Shown here in pieces: positions 9,257 through 18,188 of a DNA stretch of 64,000 bases. The position numbers and the translations under genes were made by a program. Each line of letters starts with the position of its first letter. Position 1 is the first letter of the stretch. This DNA is from Paenibacillus oceani (GTDB taxonomy: Bacteria > Bacillota > Bacilli > Paenibacillales > NBRC-103111). A model generated the notes under the pieces. The model was not told where the DNA came from and did no database searches. It saw only the letters and a list, made by a program, of their open reading frames with translations. Where the stretch lies: NCBI RefSeq assembly GCF_014705615.1, contig NZ_JACXJA010000014.1, forward strand, positions 62,001 to 126,000, written 5' to 3'.

Positions 9257-11005
9257 TTGAGTAAGCGCTTTAATTCACTGGATGGTTCCACTTTTACTAG
9301 CATGATTTATAAGGGCGCGGAAGCATTGCACGCGAACGTTGCGAATGTAAATGCTCTGAACGTATTTCCCGTGCCGGACGGAGACACGGGAACAAACATG
9401 AATATGACTTTGACCTCCGGTGTCGAAGAGCTCAAGAAAAAAACGTCTCCGCATATCGGCAAATCTGCCGAAGCGCTGTCTAAAGGGCTGCTTATGGGCG
9501 CCCGGGGCAATTCAGGAGTGATTTTGTCACAATTGTTCCGCGGATTCGCGAAAGCGGTACAGGACGCGGAAGACATTGATGTCCATAAATTTGCGGCTGC
9601 GCTCCAACAAGGCGTAGATACGGCGTACAAAGCGGTAGTGAAGCCGGTAGAGGGAACGATTCTGACCGTCGCGCGCGAAGCGGCCAAACATGCCGTCGCC
9701 TCGGTTCGGCGCAGCTCCGATATCGGCGAGCTGATGAAGGAGGTTCTGGCCAAAGCGAAGGAAGCGCTGGCCCGGACGCCGGAGCAGCTGCCGGTATTGA
9801 AGCAGGTTGGCGTCGTCGATGCCGGCGGCCAAGGGCTGGTTCTTATCTATGAAGGTTTCGCAGCGGCGTTAAGCGGCGATATGCCGGTTGCGTCCCTCAT
9901 TGCGGCGCCCGGTACGGCTGCTGACTTGCCTGGACATGGAACGGCCGAGCCAAGATCGGCCCAGGCCCATATGGCGACGGAGGACATCGAGTTCGGCTAT
10001 TGCACCGAATTTATGATCCGTCTGGAGCCGGGCAAGACGCCCGGACTTGCGTTTGACGAGTTGTCGTTCCGCGGCGAGATGGAGAAGTTCGGGGATTCCG
10101 TTCTGGTCGTCTCAGACGACGATCTGGTCAAAGTGCATCTGCATGCTGAGCATCCCGGCGAAGTATTGACGCTTGCCCAGCGGTTCGGCGAGCTGGTCAA
10201 AATTAAAATTGACAATATGCGTGAGCAGCATACGCATATATTGGAAGAAGGCGCCGCTCCGGCCACATCCCACCATGCGGCACCGGCGGCACAGCCGGCC
10301 CGCGAAGAAGCTCCGGCGGCGAAGCCGGAGGCGTCCGGAAAACCGGCGAAGCCGTACGGCTTTGTAGCTGTAGCGGCCGGAGACGGCGTGGCCGCCATCC
10401 TGTCGAGTCTGGGAGCCGATGTCGTATTGTCCGGCGGACAAACGATGAACCCGAGCACCGAGGATATCGTCAGCGCGATCAAGCGTGTTCATGCCGAGAC
10501 GGTGTTCGTGCTGCCGAACAATTCGAACATTGTGCTGGCCGCTCAGCAAGCCCGCGATTTGCTGGACCGGAATGTGATCGTCATTCCGACGAAGACGATT
10601 CCGCAGGGAATGGCGGCGCTGTTTGCCTTCCAGGCGGGGGCGACTGCGGAGCACAACACCTCCGTGATGGAGGAAGCGATCGCACGCGTTCATTCGGGAC
10701 AAGTTACGTACGCCGTCCGTGATTCGCAAATCGACGGAATGGACATTCGGGCGGGAGATTATCTCGGCATTCATAACAACAAGATTGTCGCCTCGACGCC
10801 GGAGCTGCTCGCAACGTGCCGTCAGCTGCTGGACAGCATGATGGCGGACGGCGGAGAAGTGGTTACGGTGTTGACAGGGGCGGATGCGGCGGAGCCGGTT
10901 ACTAGCCAGCTTGCGGCACTCATTGAAGAGACGTATCCCGACGCGGAGCTCGAAGTGCATGCCGGCGGCCAGCCGCTGTATTATTATTTATTTTCGGTAG
11001 AATGA
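9257..11005 (+). CDS. fakA: Fatty acid kinase catalytic subunit FakA (DhaL-domain, YloV)
   Basis: 582 aa. The N-terminal DhaL domain (~8-200) carries the Mg-ATP motif DGDTGTNMNMT and GARGNSGVILSQLF; a middle domain and a C-terminal DegV-like domain (~360-582) follow, with a Pro/Ala/Glu-rich linker at ~335-370. FakA phosphorylates fatty acids held by a FakB (DegV) protein, allowing exogenous fatty acids into phospholipid synthesis. TTG start with AGGAAGGGG upstream. The DegV gene follows directly, which supports the FakAB assignment. Confidence 0.92.
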   Translation: MSKRFNSLDGSTFTSMIYKGAEALHANVANVNALNVFPVPDGDTGTNMNMTLTSGVEELKKKTSPHIGKSAEALSKGLLMGARGNSGVILSQLFRGFAKAVQDAEDIDVHKFAAALQQGVDTAYKAVVKPVEGTILTVAREAAKHAVASVRRSSDIGELMKEVLAKAKEALARTPEQLPVLKQVGVVDAGGQGLVLIYEGFAAALSGDMPVASLIAAPGTAADLPGHGTAEPRSAQAHMATEDIEFGYCTEFMIRLEPGKTPGLAFDELSFRGEMEKFGDSVLVVSDDDLVKVHLHAEHPGEVLTLAQRFGELVKIKIDNMREQHTHILEEGAAPATSHHAAPAAQPAREEAPAAKPEASGKPAKPYGFVAVAAGDGVAAILSSLGADVVLSGGQTMNPSTEDIVSAIKRVHAETVFVLPNNSNIVLAAQQARDLLDRNVIVIPTKTIPQGMAALFAFQAGATAEHNTSVMEEAIARVHSGQVTYAVRDSQIDGMDIRAGDYLGIHNNKIVASTPELLATCRQLLDSMMADGGEVVTVLTGADAAEPVTSQLAALIEETYPDAELEVHAGGQPLYYYLFSVE

Positions 11006-11034
11006 TGATTATTCATTTATGAAGGGGTGCGCCG

Positions 11035-11889
11035 ATGGGGAAAGTCCGAATAGTGACGGACAGTACGTCCGACATTCCGGAGTCGGTCCGGAAAGAATAC
11101 GGCATTGAGATGGTGCCTCTAAAAGTACATTTCGGTACGGAAACGTATTATGATTCGATTACGATTCAATCGGACGAATTTTATAACAAGCTGACGTCCT
11201 CGCCTGCGCTGCCGACGACGTCTCAGCCGTCGCCGGTCGATTTTCTCGAAATCTACAAATCGTTGACGGAAGATCCCGGGACGGAAGTGATCTCGATTCA
11301 TCTGTCCTCGGCGATGAGCGGCACGTATCAGTCGGCCGTACTGGCCAAGTCGCTGCTGGAGGATAAGCCGAATCTGACGATCGTTGATTCGAAGTCGGCC
11401 TCGTACGGAATCGGCCTTCTCGTAGTCGCAGCGGCCCAAGCGGCTCAGGAGGGCAAAAGCAAGGACGACATTCTGGCGCTGATCGAGAAGATTCGCCGGG
11501 AACTGCGTATTTACTTTCTGGTTGGCACGCTCGATTATTTGCAAAAAGGCGGCCGGATCGGCAAAGCGGCGGCTATGTTCGGCTCGCTGTTGAACATTAA
11601 GCCGATATTGACGATCGACGACGACGGGGAAGTGAACTCGATCGATAAAGCCCGCGGGCACAAAAAAGCGATGGCTCGCATCGTCGAGCTGATGAAGACG
11701 GACTTCGGCGGCAAGGAGCTGCACTTGACTGTGGCCCATTCGCAATGCCGGGAGGCGGCCGAGGAGTTCAGCGCGCTGCTGCAGGAGCATTTCCATATTT
11801 CCAAGCTGACGTATACGGACATCGGTCCGGTCATCGGTACGTACACCGGTCCGGGTACGGTGGCTGCATTCGCCATCCCGGCGTCATGA
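11035..11889 (+). CDS. DegV family fatty-acid-binding protein (FakB-type)
   Basis: 284 aa. EDD fold: VTDSTSDIPESV at the N-terminus, TSQPSPVDFLEIY, HLSSAMSGTYQSA and VGTLDYLQKGGRIGKAAA are DegV hallmarks that bind the fatty acyl carboxylate. GAAGGGG sits 8 nt before ATG 11035. It lies between fakA and recG, where B. subtilis has sdaAB-sdaAA. Its stop overlaps the recG start. Which FakB chain specificity it has cannot be told from sequence. Confidence 0.92.
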   Translation: MGKVRIVTDSTSDIPESVRKEYGIEMVPLKVHFGTETYYDSITIQSDEFYNKLTSSPALPTTSQPSPVDFLEIYKSLTEDPGTEVISIHLSSAMSGTYQSAVLAKSLLEDKPNLTIVDSKSASYGIGLLVVAAAQAAQEGKSKDDILALIEKIRRELRIYFLVGTLDYLQKGGRIGKAAAMFGSLLNIKPILTIDDDGEVNSIDKARGHKKAMARIVELMKTDFGGKELHLTVAHSQCREAAEEFSALLQEHFHISKLTYTDIGPVIGTYTGPGTVAAFAIPAS

Positions 11890-13940
11890 GCACGGATCTT
11901 CATACGCTTCCCGTCCGCAGCGTGAAGGGCGTCTCTTTGGCCAAAGCCAAAGAGCTGGAAGAGCTCGGAATCGACTCCGTCGCCCGCCTGCTGGAGTATT
12001 TCCCGTTCCGGTACGAGGATTACCGGATTCGGGATCTCGCGGACGTCAAGGACGGGGAGAAAGTAACGATCGAGGGCAAGCTGTACAGCGAGCCAAGCGT
12101 GCAAATGTACGGACGCAGCAAATCCCGCATGACCTGCAAGGTGTTCGCCGATCCGCTAATGATCCAAACCGTCTGGTTCAACCGGCATTTTCTAAAAGAC
12201 AGGCTGCGGCCGGGTGCCCAGCTCCTGCTGACGGGGAAATGGGACAGCCGCAGGCTGCAGCTTACCGTCGCCGAGTGTGAGTTTCCGGGAGGAAGCTCGT
12301 CCCGGTCGGGGACGCTGCAGCCTGTTTATTCGATTACGGGGGCGCTTGCCCAAAGATGGATGCGCAAGACCATCCAGCAGGCGCTCGTCCAGTTCGGGGC
12401 TCTCGTAGCCGAGGCGCTGCCGAAGCAGTTGGTCGACAAATACGGCTTCATGCCGCGAAAGCAGGCGGTGTACCGGATTCACCATCCGGATGATGTGGAG
12501 GAAGGCAAGCAGGCCCGCAAACGGCTTGTGTACGAGGAACTGTTTTATTTCCAATTGAAGCTTCATGCGTTCCGTGCCATCCAGCGCCAAAAAGAAGACG
12601 GCGTCGCCCACGAGTTCAACAACGAGGACGTGCGGCAATTCGTCCGTGCGCTGCCGTTCAAGCTGACCGATTCGCAGAAAAAGGTGATCGCGGAAATTTT
12701 GCACGACTTGAAGGAGCCGTATTGTATGAACCGGCTGCTGCAGGGCGACGTCGGCGCAGGCAAAACCGTGGTGGCGGCGGCCGCCTTGTTTGCGACCGTA
12801 AAAGCCGGTTGCCAGGGGGCGCTTATGGTGCCGACGGAAATATTGGCCGAGCAGCACAAACGGTCGCTGGAAAAGCTGTTTGAGCCTTACGGAATGACGA
12901 TAGGGCTGCTTACGGGTAGCCTGACCGACCGGCAGCGCCGGGACGTGATCGCTTCGCTTCATATGGGACTGATCGATGTGGTCGTCGGGACCCATGCGCT
13001 CATCCAGGACGATGTGCTGTTCCGGAAGCTCGGGCTTGTCGTAACGGACGAGCAGCACCGATTCGGCGTCAACCAACGGAGCATCCTGCGCCGTAAAGGA
13101 ATGAACCCGGACGTGCTCACGATGACGGCTACGCCGATTCCGCGTACGCTCGCGATTACGGCGTTCGGCGATCTGGACGTATCCACGCTGCGCGAGCTTC
13201 CGAAAGGGCGCAAGCCGATCAAAACGTATGCGGTCGGACACGACAAGCTGGAGCGGGTCATCGGTTTTATCCGCAACGAAGTGAGCACGGGGCGGCAGGC
13301 GTACGTGATATGTCCGCTGATCGAGGAATCGGAGAAACTGGACGTGCAAAATGCGATCGACGTACACGCCCAGATGTCGCACGCATTTCCGGAGTTCCGG
13401 GTAGGGCTGCTGCACGGACGGATGACGGCCCAGGAAAAAGACGAGGTAATGCGCCTGTTCAAGGAGAATCAGGTACAGGTGCTCGTCTCGACGACTGTCA
13501 TCGAGGTCGGCGTCGACGTGCCGAATGCGACGGTGATGGTCATTTACGACGCGGTCCGGTTCGGCTTGTCCCAGCTTCACCAGCTGCGTGGCCGTGTCGG
13601 CCGGGGGGAGCATCAGTCGCACTGCATTCTGATCGCCGACCCGAAAAACGAAACGGCGAAGGAGCGCATGCGCGTCATGACCGAGACGAACGACGGCTTC
13701 GAGATCGCCCGCCGCGATTTGGAGCTGCGCGGTCCCGGCGACTTCTTCGGCACGAAGCAGAGCGGCCTGCCCGAGTTCAAGCTTGCGGATATGATGAGCG
13801 ATTTTGAAATTATGGAGATGGCCCGCGACGACGCGGCCGAGCTGGTCGCCCAGCCGGATTTCTGGACGTCGGCGGAGATGCTGCCGCTGCGCGAATTTTT
13901 GCAGAGAGAGCATATTCTGGACGGAGAGCGGCTGGACTGA
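11886..13940 (+). CDS. recG: ATP-dependent DNA helicase RecG
   Basis: 684 aa, matching the family (B. subtilis 682). It remodels stalled replication forks and Holliday junctions. An N-terminal wedge/OB domain (~60-150) precedes the SF2 motor: Walker A GDVGAGKTV, DEQH box, TATPIPRTLA and QLRGRVGRG. ATG 11886 overlaps the degV stop (ATGA) and has no good SD of its own, so translation is probably coupled. The open frame upstream is an overlap with degV only. Confidence 0.97.
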   Translation: MSTDLHTLPVRSVKGVSLAKAKELEELGIDSVARLLEYFPFRYEDYRIRDLADVKDGEKVTIEGKLYSEPSVQMYGRSKSRMTCKVFADPLMIQTVWFNRHFLKDRLRPGAQLLLTGKWDSRRLQLTVAECEFPGGSSSRSGTLQPVYSITGALAQRWMRKTIQQALVQFGALVAEALPKQLVDKYGFMPRKQAVYRIHHPDDVEEGKQARKRLVYEELFYFQLKLHAFRAIQRQKEDGVAHEFNNEDVRQFVRALPFKLTDSQKKVIAEILHDLKEPYCMNRLLQGDVGAGKTVVAAAALFATVKAGCQGALMVPTEILAEQHKRSLEKLFEPYGMTIGLLTGSLTDRQRRDVIASLHMGLIDVVVGTHALIQDDVLFRKLGLVVTDEQHRFGVNQRSILRRKGMNPDVLTMTATPIPRTLAITAFGDLDVSTLRELPKGRKPIKTYAVGHDKLERVIGFIRNEVSTGRQAYVICPLIEESEKLDVQNAIDVHAQMSHAFPEFRVGLLHGRMTAQEKDEVMRLFKENQVQVLVSTTVIEVGVDVPNATVMVIYDAVRFGLSQLHQLRGRVGRGEHQSHCILIADPKNETAKERMRVMTETNDGFEIARRDLELRGPGDFFGTKQSGLPEFKLADMMSDFEIMEMARDDAAELVAQPDFWTSAEMLPLREFLQREHILDGERLD

Positions 13941-14021
13941 GCTGGCTGGTTGGTTGAGCGAGAATTGTGTTATCGTTTGGTTTGGAAGCGCCGGCTTGCC
14001 GGCTGCCGCGTTAGGAAAGCG

Positions 14022-14137
14022 AACCTCCATCCGCTATCGGCTGGAGTGCGCTGCTTGGTATGGACATGGGACAAGCGATAGGGTTGTCCGATATCCGCCA
14101 AGCCGGTGCGCTCGGCAAGCGGGATGGAGGTTTTTTT
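14022..14137 (+). terminator. Unusually long imperfect hairpin ending in a T run, after recG
   Basis: The outer arms AACCTCCATCC (14022-14032) and GGATGGAGGTT (14122-14132) pair perfectly and end in seven T. Inside, GAG/GCGC segments, GCTTGG with CCAAGC, GGACAT with ATATCC and a tip stem GGACAA with TTGTCC fold most of the 116 nt into one rod. It probably terminates recG, but the size suggests a fossil hairpin element or structured RNA. A smaller palindrome (GCCGGC-TT-GCCGGC) lies at 13991-14004. Confidence 0.6.
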
Positions 14138-14162
14138 GTGAGCTCAGAATGTTTAACATTCT

Positions 14163-14805
14163 TCACCGTGGTAAAGCGGGTAAAGGGCCCTTGCTTGTCG
14201 AGTCAGTGAGTGTCTCAAGTTGCTCCAGTTACAATAAAACTCGTAAGCGAATAGGAGAAGAAAGAGGCTGGCCGGATATGAATCGGAGAACAACCACCAT
14301 GACCGTTCGACTTTTTGTCCTGCTGCTGGCTGGGGGGGGGAGGGGGAACCGAATAGGAGCGGTTTGCAGCTTTTATTTGGTCCGAGAACCGGCTTGGGCG
14401 CGGAATAAGAGCGGTTTGAAGCTACTAATATCGGCGAAAAAGGCGCAGACCCCTTCAAGTGGGGAAATAAGGGGTGCAAACCGCCTCTATTTGTCTCTTT
14501 CAGCTCAATATCCCGGAAATAAAGGGTGCCAGAGACTCTTATGATGGGATAGAGCTCGTATACAATTCGCTTCAGCGAAGCAGAACGCGGCGCGTTCTAG
14601 AAAGAGATGTACGGCTCATCTAAGTCGAAGGAGTCCTCCGTAACTTCATCAACGACCGGCTGGAGCGAAGGTACTCATTGCCCTCCCGCGCATTCACGTA
14701 TGGGTTTGCACGTCAAAGGGCCGTCCGGGGGCGTAGGCGTAGTGTCGATTCTTAACACTGTCTGCTTAAGGGGGATACGATCTCTTGACCGGACGGTTTT
14801 TCTTA
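14163..14805. repeat. Dispersed intergenic repeat, copy 1 (~640 bp)
   Basis: Collinear with 28336-28911. Shared blocks in order are ACCGTGGTAAAGCGGG, a CGTTC(G/A)ACTTTTTG block, palindromic units at 14351-14378 (+), 14403-14428 (+), 14465-14492 (-), a GGTGCCA-AGACTCTTA block near 14525, TTGCACG(T/C)CAAAGG near 14707, a 19-bp hairpin AGTGTCGATTCTTAACACT at 14741-14759 and GACCGGACGGTTTTT near 14787. The 1069-bp space between recG and the SpoVIF gene contains no convincing gene. A perfect 17-bp palindrome AGAATGTTTAACATTCT (14146-14162) sits at the left edge. Confidence 0.75.
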
Positions 14806-15009
14806 CGTTCGCTGTCCTGTATGGAATGGGCGGAGACGCCCGAACGCGTGAAGGAGGCGTGCTGACGGAACTGCTGGAACTGCTGGAACCGTACGTTCCG
14901 GTCTCTGGCCCTGAGTGAAGGTGAAAGCCGATAGTTGTTCCCCGGGCAGGCAAAACGACGGCCTATCCGGCATACAATTAGAGACGACCACTTCGGGAGG
15001 TGTCCGGCG

Positions 15010-15297
15010 TTGAGCTATCAAAAGTATGGAATTCCGCGCGAGCTGGTGGAGAGGGTCCGGAAAAAGCTGAAGCATCCGGAGACGAAGGACCGGGTCCGAG
15101 CGATTATGGACGGAGTGACGAAGGGGGACTTGCAGGACCGCTCCAAAGTTAAGACGCTGCTCAGCAAGACGGCCAAGGCGCTGGGCGAGCCGATCTCGGA
15201 CGGTTTGGCCAAACAGATCGTACAGATGGTTCTGGATCTGAAAATCGATCCGAACAATACGTTTCATTTGATTAAGCTGTGGGGGATGTTCCGGTAG
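15010..15297 (+). CDS. Stage VI sporulation protein F (SpoVIF) family protein
   Basis: 95 aa from TTG 15010, with GGGAGGTG 9 nt upstream; the open frame before it is unlike the family. The sequence starts MSYQKYGIPRELVERV and ends KIDPNNTFHLIKLWGMFR, the pattern of short SpoVIF-like proteins of Paenibacillus. SpoVIF in Bacillus acts late in spore coat assembly. CATACAAT at 14971-14978 matches a mother-cell sigma -10 element. Family call is good; role is by analogy. Confidence 0.78.
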   Translation: MSYQKYGIPRELVERVRKKLKHPETKDRVRAIMDGVTKGDLQDRSKVKTLLSKTAKALGEPISDGLAKQIVQMVLDLKIDPNNTFHLIKLWGMFR

Positions 15298-15351
15298 GCT
15301 GCCATCCCCTTTCGCTTCCCTTGTCGGGCGAACCGTTGCCACTGTCGCCTC

Positions 15352-15711
15352 TTAATAATCCAGAAGACGTCCATGATCATGCCATTGACCGTACATTTTA
15401 TTTGCTTTTGTGTGCGTAATGAATTTGTCTAAACGACTCCTAAATAATTCCGGCTGATTTTTATAGCTCTGGATTGTGTCGATCCGAATTCGTTTATAAA
15501 GAGCAGGAAATGCCAAAAAATTCTCGTATACTTGCCTTTCCTCTTGCAGTCTTTGCTCGATAACCGTATCTATTTTAAAAGAATTGGGGTCCATATCAGG
15601 AAGCACCTTTCTTCCTTCGTCTCTCATGAACCCCAACTTTTCGAGGCGGCGGACACGTTCTTTATTCAATTCCGTCCATGAGCTTTTTTTGCTTCTGGGA
15701 TTTCGATTCAT
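15352..15711 (-). pseudogene. C-terminal fragment of a YdeI/OmdA-like protein
   Basis: The last ~119 codons (from ATG 15711) read as a conserved C-terminal domain: SSWTELNKERVRRLEKLGFM, then FPALYKRIRIDTIQ and a terminal MYGQWHDHGRLLDY. This resembles the C-terminus of YdeI/OmdA-associated proteins. The frame is open further upstream to 16077, but that part (residues 1-122 of the open frame) looks non-coding and lacks the usual N-terminal domain. Most likely a truncated remnant. No RBS is visible before 15711. Confidence 0.5.
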
Positions 15712-15933
15712 TGCGGCGCCGATGCCCAAGTCGATGTCGTAAGCCAGGAGCAAGAGGATGTAGGGACGTCTATCTTCATAATAGCAATGATGCCTTATCA
15801 AGTCACGTTTGCAGCCATCGCTCGTTATCGTTAGAAGACCTCCGGCGCGTGTTAAGATCCGACAGGATGGACATTCCCCCGGAGCCGATCGCTGACGTAA
15901 TAGCACCGATGTCCTATAAGTTTCAGCCTGGCG

Positions 15934-15965
15934 AACGCCATTCCTGCATCGGAACGGCGTTTTTT
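15934..15965 (+). terminator. Orphan intrinsic terminator
   Basis: 11-bp stem with one mismatch (AACGCCATTCC / GGAACGGCGTT), 6-nt loop, six T. No plus-strand gene precedes it for 640 bp, so it may end a small RNA or be left from a lost gene. The remaining space to 16131 holds only the lplB promoter region. Confidence 0.75.
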
Positions 15966-16024
15966 GTTCTGCAAACCCGGCCTGAGCGGCATGCTTCACA
16001 CCTAAAAAAAACACAAGTCCAATC

Positions 16025-16065
16025 AAAGGGACTCCATTGTTGGCGAACCGCTCCCGCCTTATGAT
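16025..16065 (+). promoter_or_regulatory. Promoter of the permease operon with an upstream box shared with the binding-protein gene
   Basis: TTGTTG (16037-16042), 17-bp spacer, TATGAT (16060-16065). The bases before the spacer, AAAG-GG-ACTCCATTGTTG (16025-16042), recur at 26464-26481 with only the two central bases changed. This suggests one activator, plausibly the response regulator encoded at 18189. Confidence 0.65.
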
Positions 16066-16072
16066 TAAAGAG

Positions 16073-16086
16073 AACAAGCGCTTACA
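16073..16086 (+). promoter_or_regulatory. cre-like catabolite site
   Basis: AACAAGCGCTTACA fits TGWAARCGYTWNCW at 11 of 14 positions and lies just downstream of the promoter -10, where CcpA binding would repress. Confidence 0.4.
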
Positions 16087-16130
16087 AATCTAGGCTTGCA
16101 CTACGATATCAGACGGTTGGGGGGAGCGGA

Positions 16131-17087
16131 ATGGCGGCTGCAATACAACCCGAGGCCAAGAAGGCGATCAAGTCTTCGCCCCGCGGAAGATGGCTGGATT
16201 ACATGTGGAAATACCGGGCGCTGTACTTCATCTCGATACCGGGGATCGTTTACTTTTTCATATTCAAATACGTTCCTTTGTTCGGCTCGGTGATCGCGTT
16301 TCAGGATTACAACATTTTCAAAGGATTTACGGGCAGCGAGTGGGTCGGGCTCAAACATTTTAAAACGATGTTCGAGCATTACGATTTCCTCCGCATCTTG
16401 AACAATACGATTTTGCTGGGGCTGTACGATCTGTTCATCGCATTTCCGGCCCCGATCGTCCTGGCGCTGCTGCTCAACGAGCTGAGACTCGTGTTGTACA
16501 AGCGGGTGCTGCAAACGGTCGTGTATATGCCGCACTTTTTGTCCTGGGTCATTATAAGCGGGATCGCGATTGGCATCTTGTCTCCCTCGACCGGCATCTT
16601 GAACAAAGCGCTGTCGCTGTTCGGCATCGATCCGATTTACTTCCTGGGCGAAAATTCGTATATCCGCACGATCTTGATCGGCTCGGGCATATGGCGCGAT
16701 ACCGGCTACGGGACGATCATTTATTTGGCCGCACTGGCGGGTATCAATCCCGATCTGTACGAAGCGGCCGAAGTGGACGGCGCGAGCCGGTGGAGGCAGA
16801 CGCTGTCGATTACGCTGCCGTCGCTGCTGCCGACGATTATGATTTTGTTTTTGCTTCATATCGGCAAGTTTCTCGATCTCGGCTTCGAGCGTGTGTACGT
16901 GTTCCTCAATCCGCTTAATACGGAGAACGGCGAAATACTCGATACGTACATTTACAAGGTCGGCCTGTTGTCCCAGCAATACAGCTACACGACGGCGGTC
17001 GGTTTGTTCAAATCGCTGGTCGGGCTTATGCTGATCGTCATTGGCAATGTGTTCAGCAAAAAAACGACGGGTGAAAGTCTTTACTAA
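16131..17087 (+). CDS. ABC sugar transporter permease, LplB type
   Basis: 318 aa inner-membrane permease of the CUT1 family with six predicted membrane helices. The EAA loop that contacts the ATPase is EAAEVDGASRWRQTLSITLP. The N-terminus after the first Lys-rich stretch (YFISIPGIVYFFIFKYVPLFG) is typical of LplB proteins for complex oligosaccharides. ATG 16131 has a GGGGGGAG run 6-8 nt upstream. It pairs with the next gene; no ATPase is encoded nearby, so a shared MsmX-type ATPase is expected. Substrate is probably the product of the heparinase-like enzymes downstream. Confidence 0.9.
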   Translation: MAAAIQPEAKKAIKSSPRGRWLDYMWKYRALYFISIPGIVYFFIFKYVPLFGSVIAFQDYNIFKGFTGSEWVGLKHFKTMFEHYDFLRILNNTILLGLYDLFIAFPAPIVLALLLNELRLVLYKRVLQTVVYMPHFLSWVIISGIAIGILSPSTGILNKALSLFGIDPIYFLGENSYIRTILIGSGIWRDTGYGTIIYLAALAGINPDLYEAAEVDGASRWRQTLSITLPSLLPTIMILFLLHIGKFLDLGFERVYVFLNPLNTENGEILDTYIYKVGLLSQQYSYTTAVGLFKSLVGLMLIVIGNVFSKKTTGESLY

Positions 17088-17099
17088 GGGGTGAGAAAC

Positions 17100-17978
17100 T
17101 TGAGAAAATATAGCCGAGGACAAAATATGTTCAATGCGTTCAACGTCGTGCTTCTCACCGTCATCGCCCTGACGATGCTGCTGCCGTTTCTGAACGTAAT
17201 CGCGCAATCGTTCAGCAGCTCGGAAGCTATTATTAACAACAAGGTCGGATTGTGGCCGGTAGACTTTACCTGGATCAACTACCAGTACGTGTTCAGCGAC
17301 GCCTCGATCTGGCGGTCGTTCGGAGTTACCGTATACATTACGGTGTTCGGCACGCTGATCAATCTGCTTGCAACCGCGTCGCTCGCTTACCCGGTTTCCC
17401 GTCAGGAATACGTCGGGCGCCAAGTCGTCGTTATGTTCGTGCTCATTACGATGGTATTTACGGCTCCGCTTATTCCGAACTTTATATTGATGAAAAATTT
17501 GCACCTGGTCAATTCGTTGTGGGTGCTCCTGATTCCCGGGGCCATCAGCGCATTTAACTTTTTCGTTATGCGGTCGTTTTTTATGCAAATTCCGGCGGAG
17601 CTGATCGATTCGTCCCGAATCGACGGATGCGGCGAGCTGCGGATTATTTCCAGCATCGTGCTGCCGTTGTCCAAGCCGGTAATGGCTTCGCTGGGTATCT
17701 TTTATGCGGTGAACCATTGGAATACGTATATGAGCGCGCTGTATTACATCAACAAGCCGGCGCTGTGGCCGCTGCAGGTGAAGCTGAAGAAGCTGTTCGA
17801 GACGGACGATATCAGCATCGACCCGTCGTCCCAGGTGTTCAGCTCGCTCGCGCACACTTCGCCGGAAGGCATCAAAATGGCCGTCATTATGATCGCCACG
17901 GTTCCGATTATTCTCATCTATCCGTTTCTGCAGCGACATTTCGTCAAAGGCATGATGGTCGGTTCGGTCAAATCGTAG
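17100..17978 (+). CDS. ABC sugar transporter permease, LplC type
   Basis: 292 aa, six membrane helices, partner of the LplB gene 12 nt upstream. The EAA-like loop is ELIDSSRIDGCGELRIISSI, and the C-terminus FLQRHFVKGMMVGSVK is the LplC/YtcP signature. TTG 17100 is chosen because AAGGGGTG sits 7 nt before it and the protein then begins MRKYSRGQ like its homologues; GTG 17091 lies inside that SD. Confidence 0.9.
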   Translation: MRKYSRGQNMFNAFNVVLLTVIALTMLLPFLNVIAQSFSSSEAIINNKVGLWPVDFTWINYQYVFSDASIWRSFGVTVYITVFGTLINLLATASLAYPVSRQEYVGRQVVVMFVLITMVFTAPLIPNFILMKNLHLVNSLWVLLIPGAISAFNFFVMRSFFMQIPAELIDSSRIDGCGELRIISSIVLPLSKPVMASLGIFYAVNHWNTYMSALYYINKPALWPLQVKLKKLFETDDISIDPSSQVFSSLAHTSPEGIKMAVIMIATVPIILIYPFLQRHFVKGMMVGSVKS

Positions 17979-18188
17979 GGCGCATGCGTCTTCGTCCCGG
18001 CCGATCTGCGGTGAACGGAACATGTCGCGGTTCAGACGGCGGGTGGGGCTTCGGACCGGAAGCAACGTCAATCCAATCGAAGCGAAGCAAACGAAACGGG
18101 CCGGCTCTTCGCCGCCGTCCTCCGTTACAGACGGGAGCACGGTGTTGGAGCGCGAGCCGTTGGTTTGTCCGCAAAAGGGGCGTTCACC

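Noticed and set aside
12192-14030. 612-codon minus-strand open frame
   Set aside because: Antisense shadow of recG with low-complexity basic composition and no RBS.
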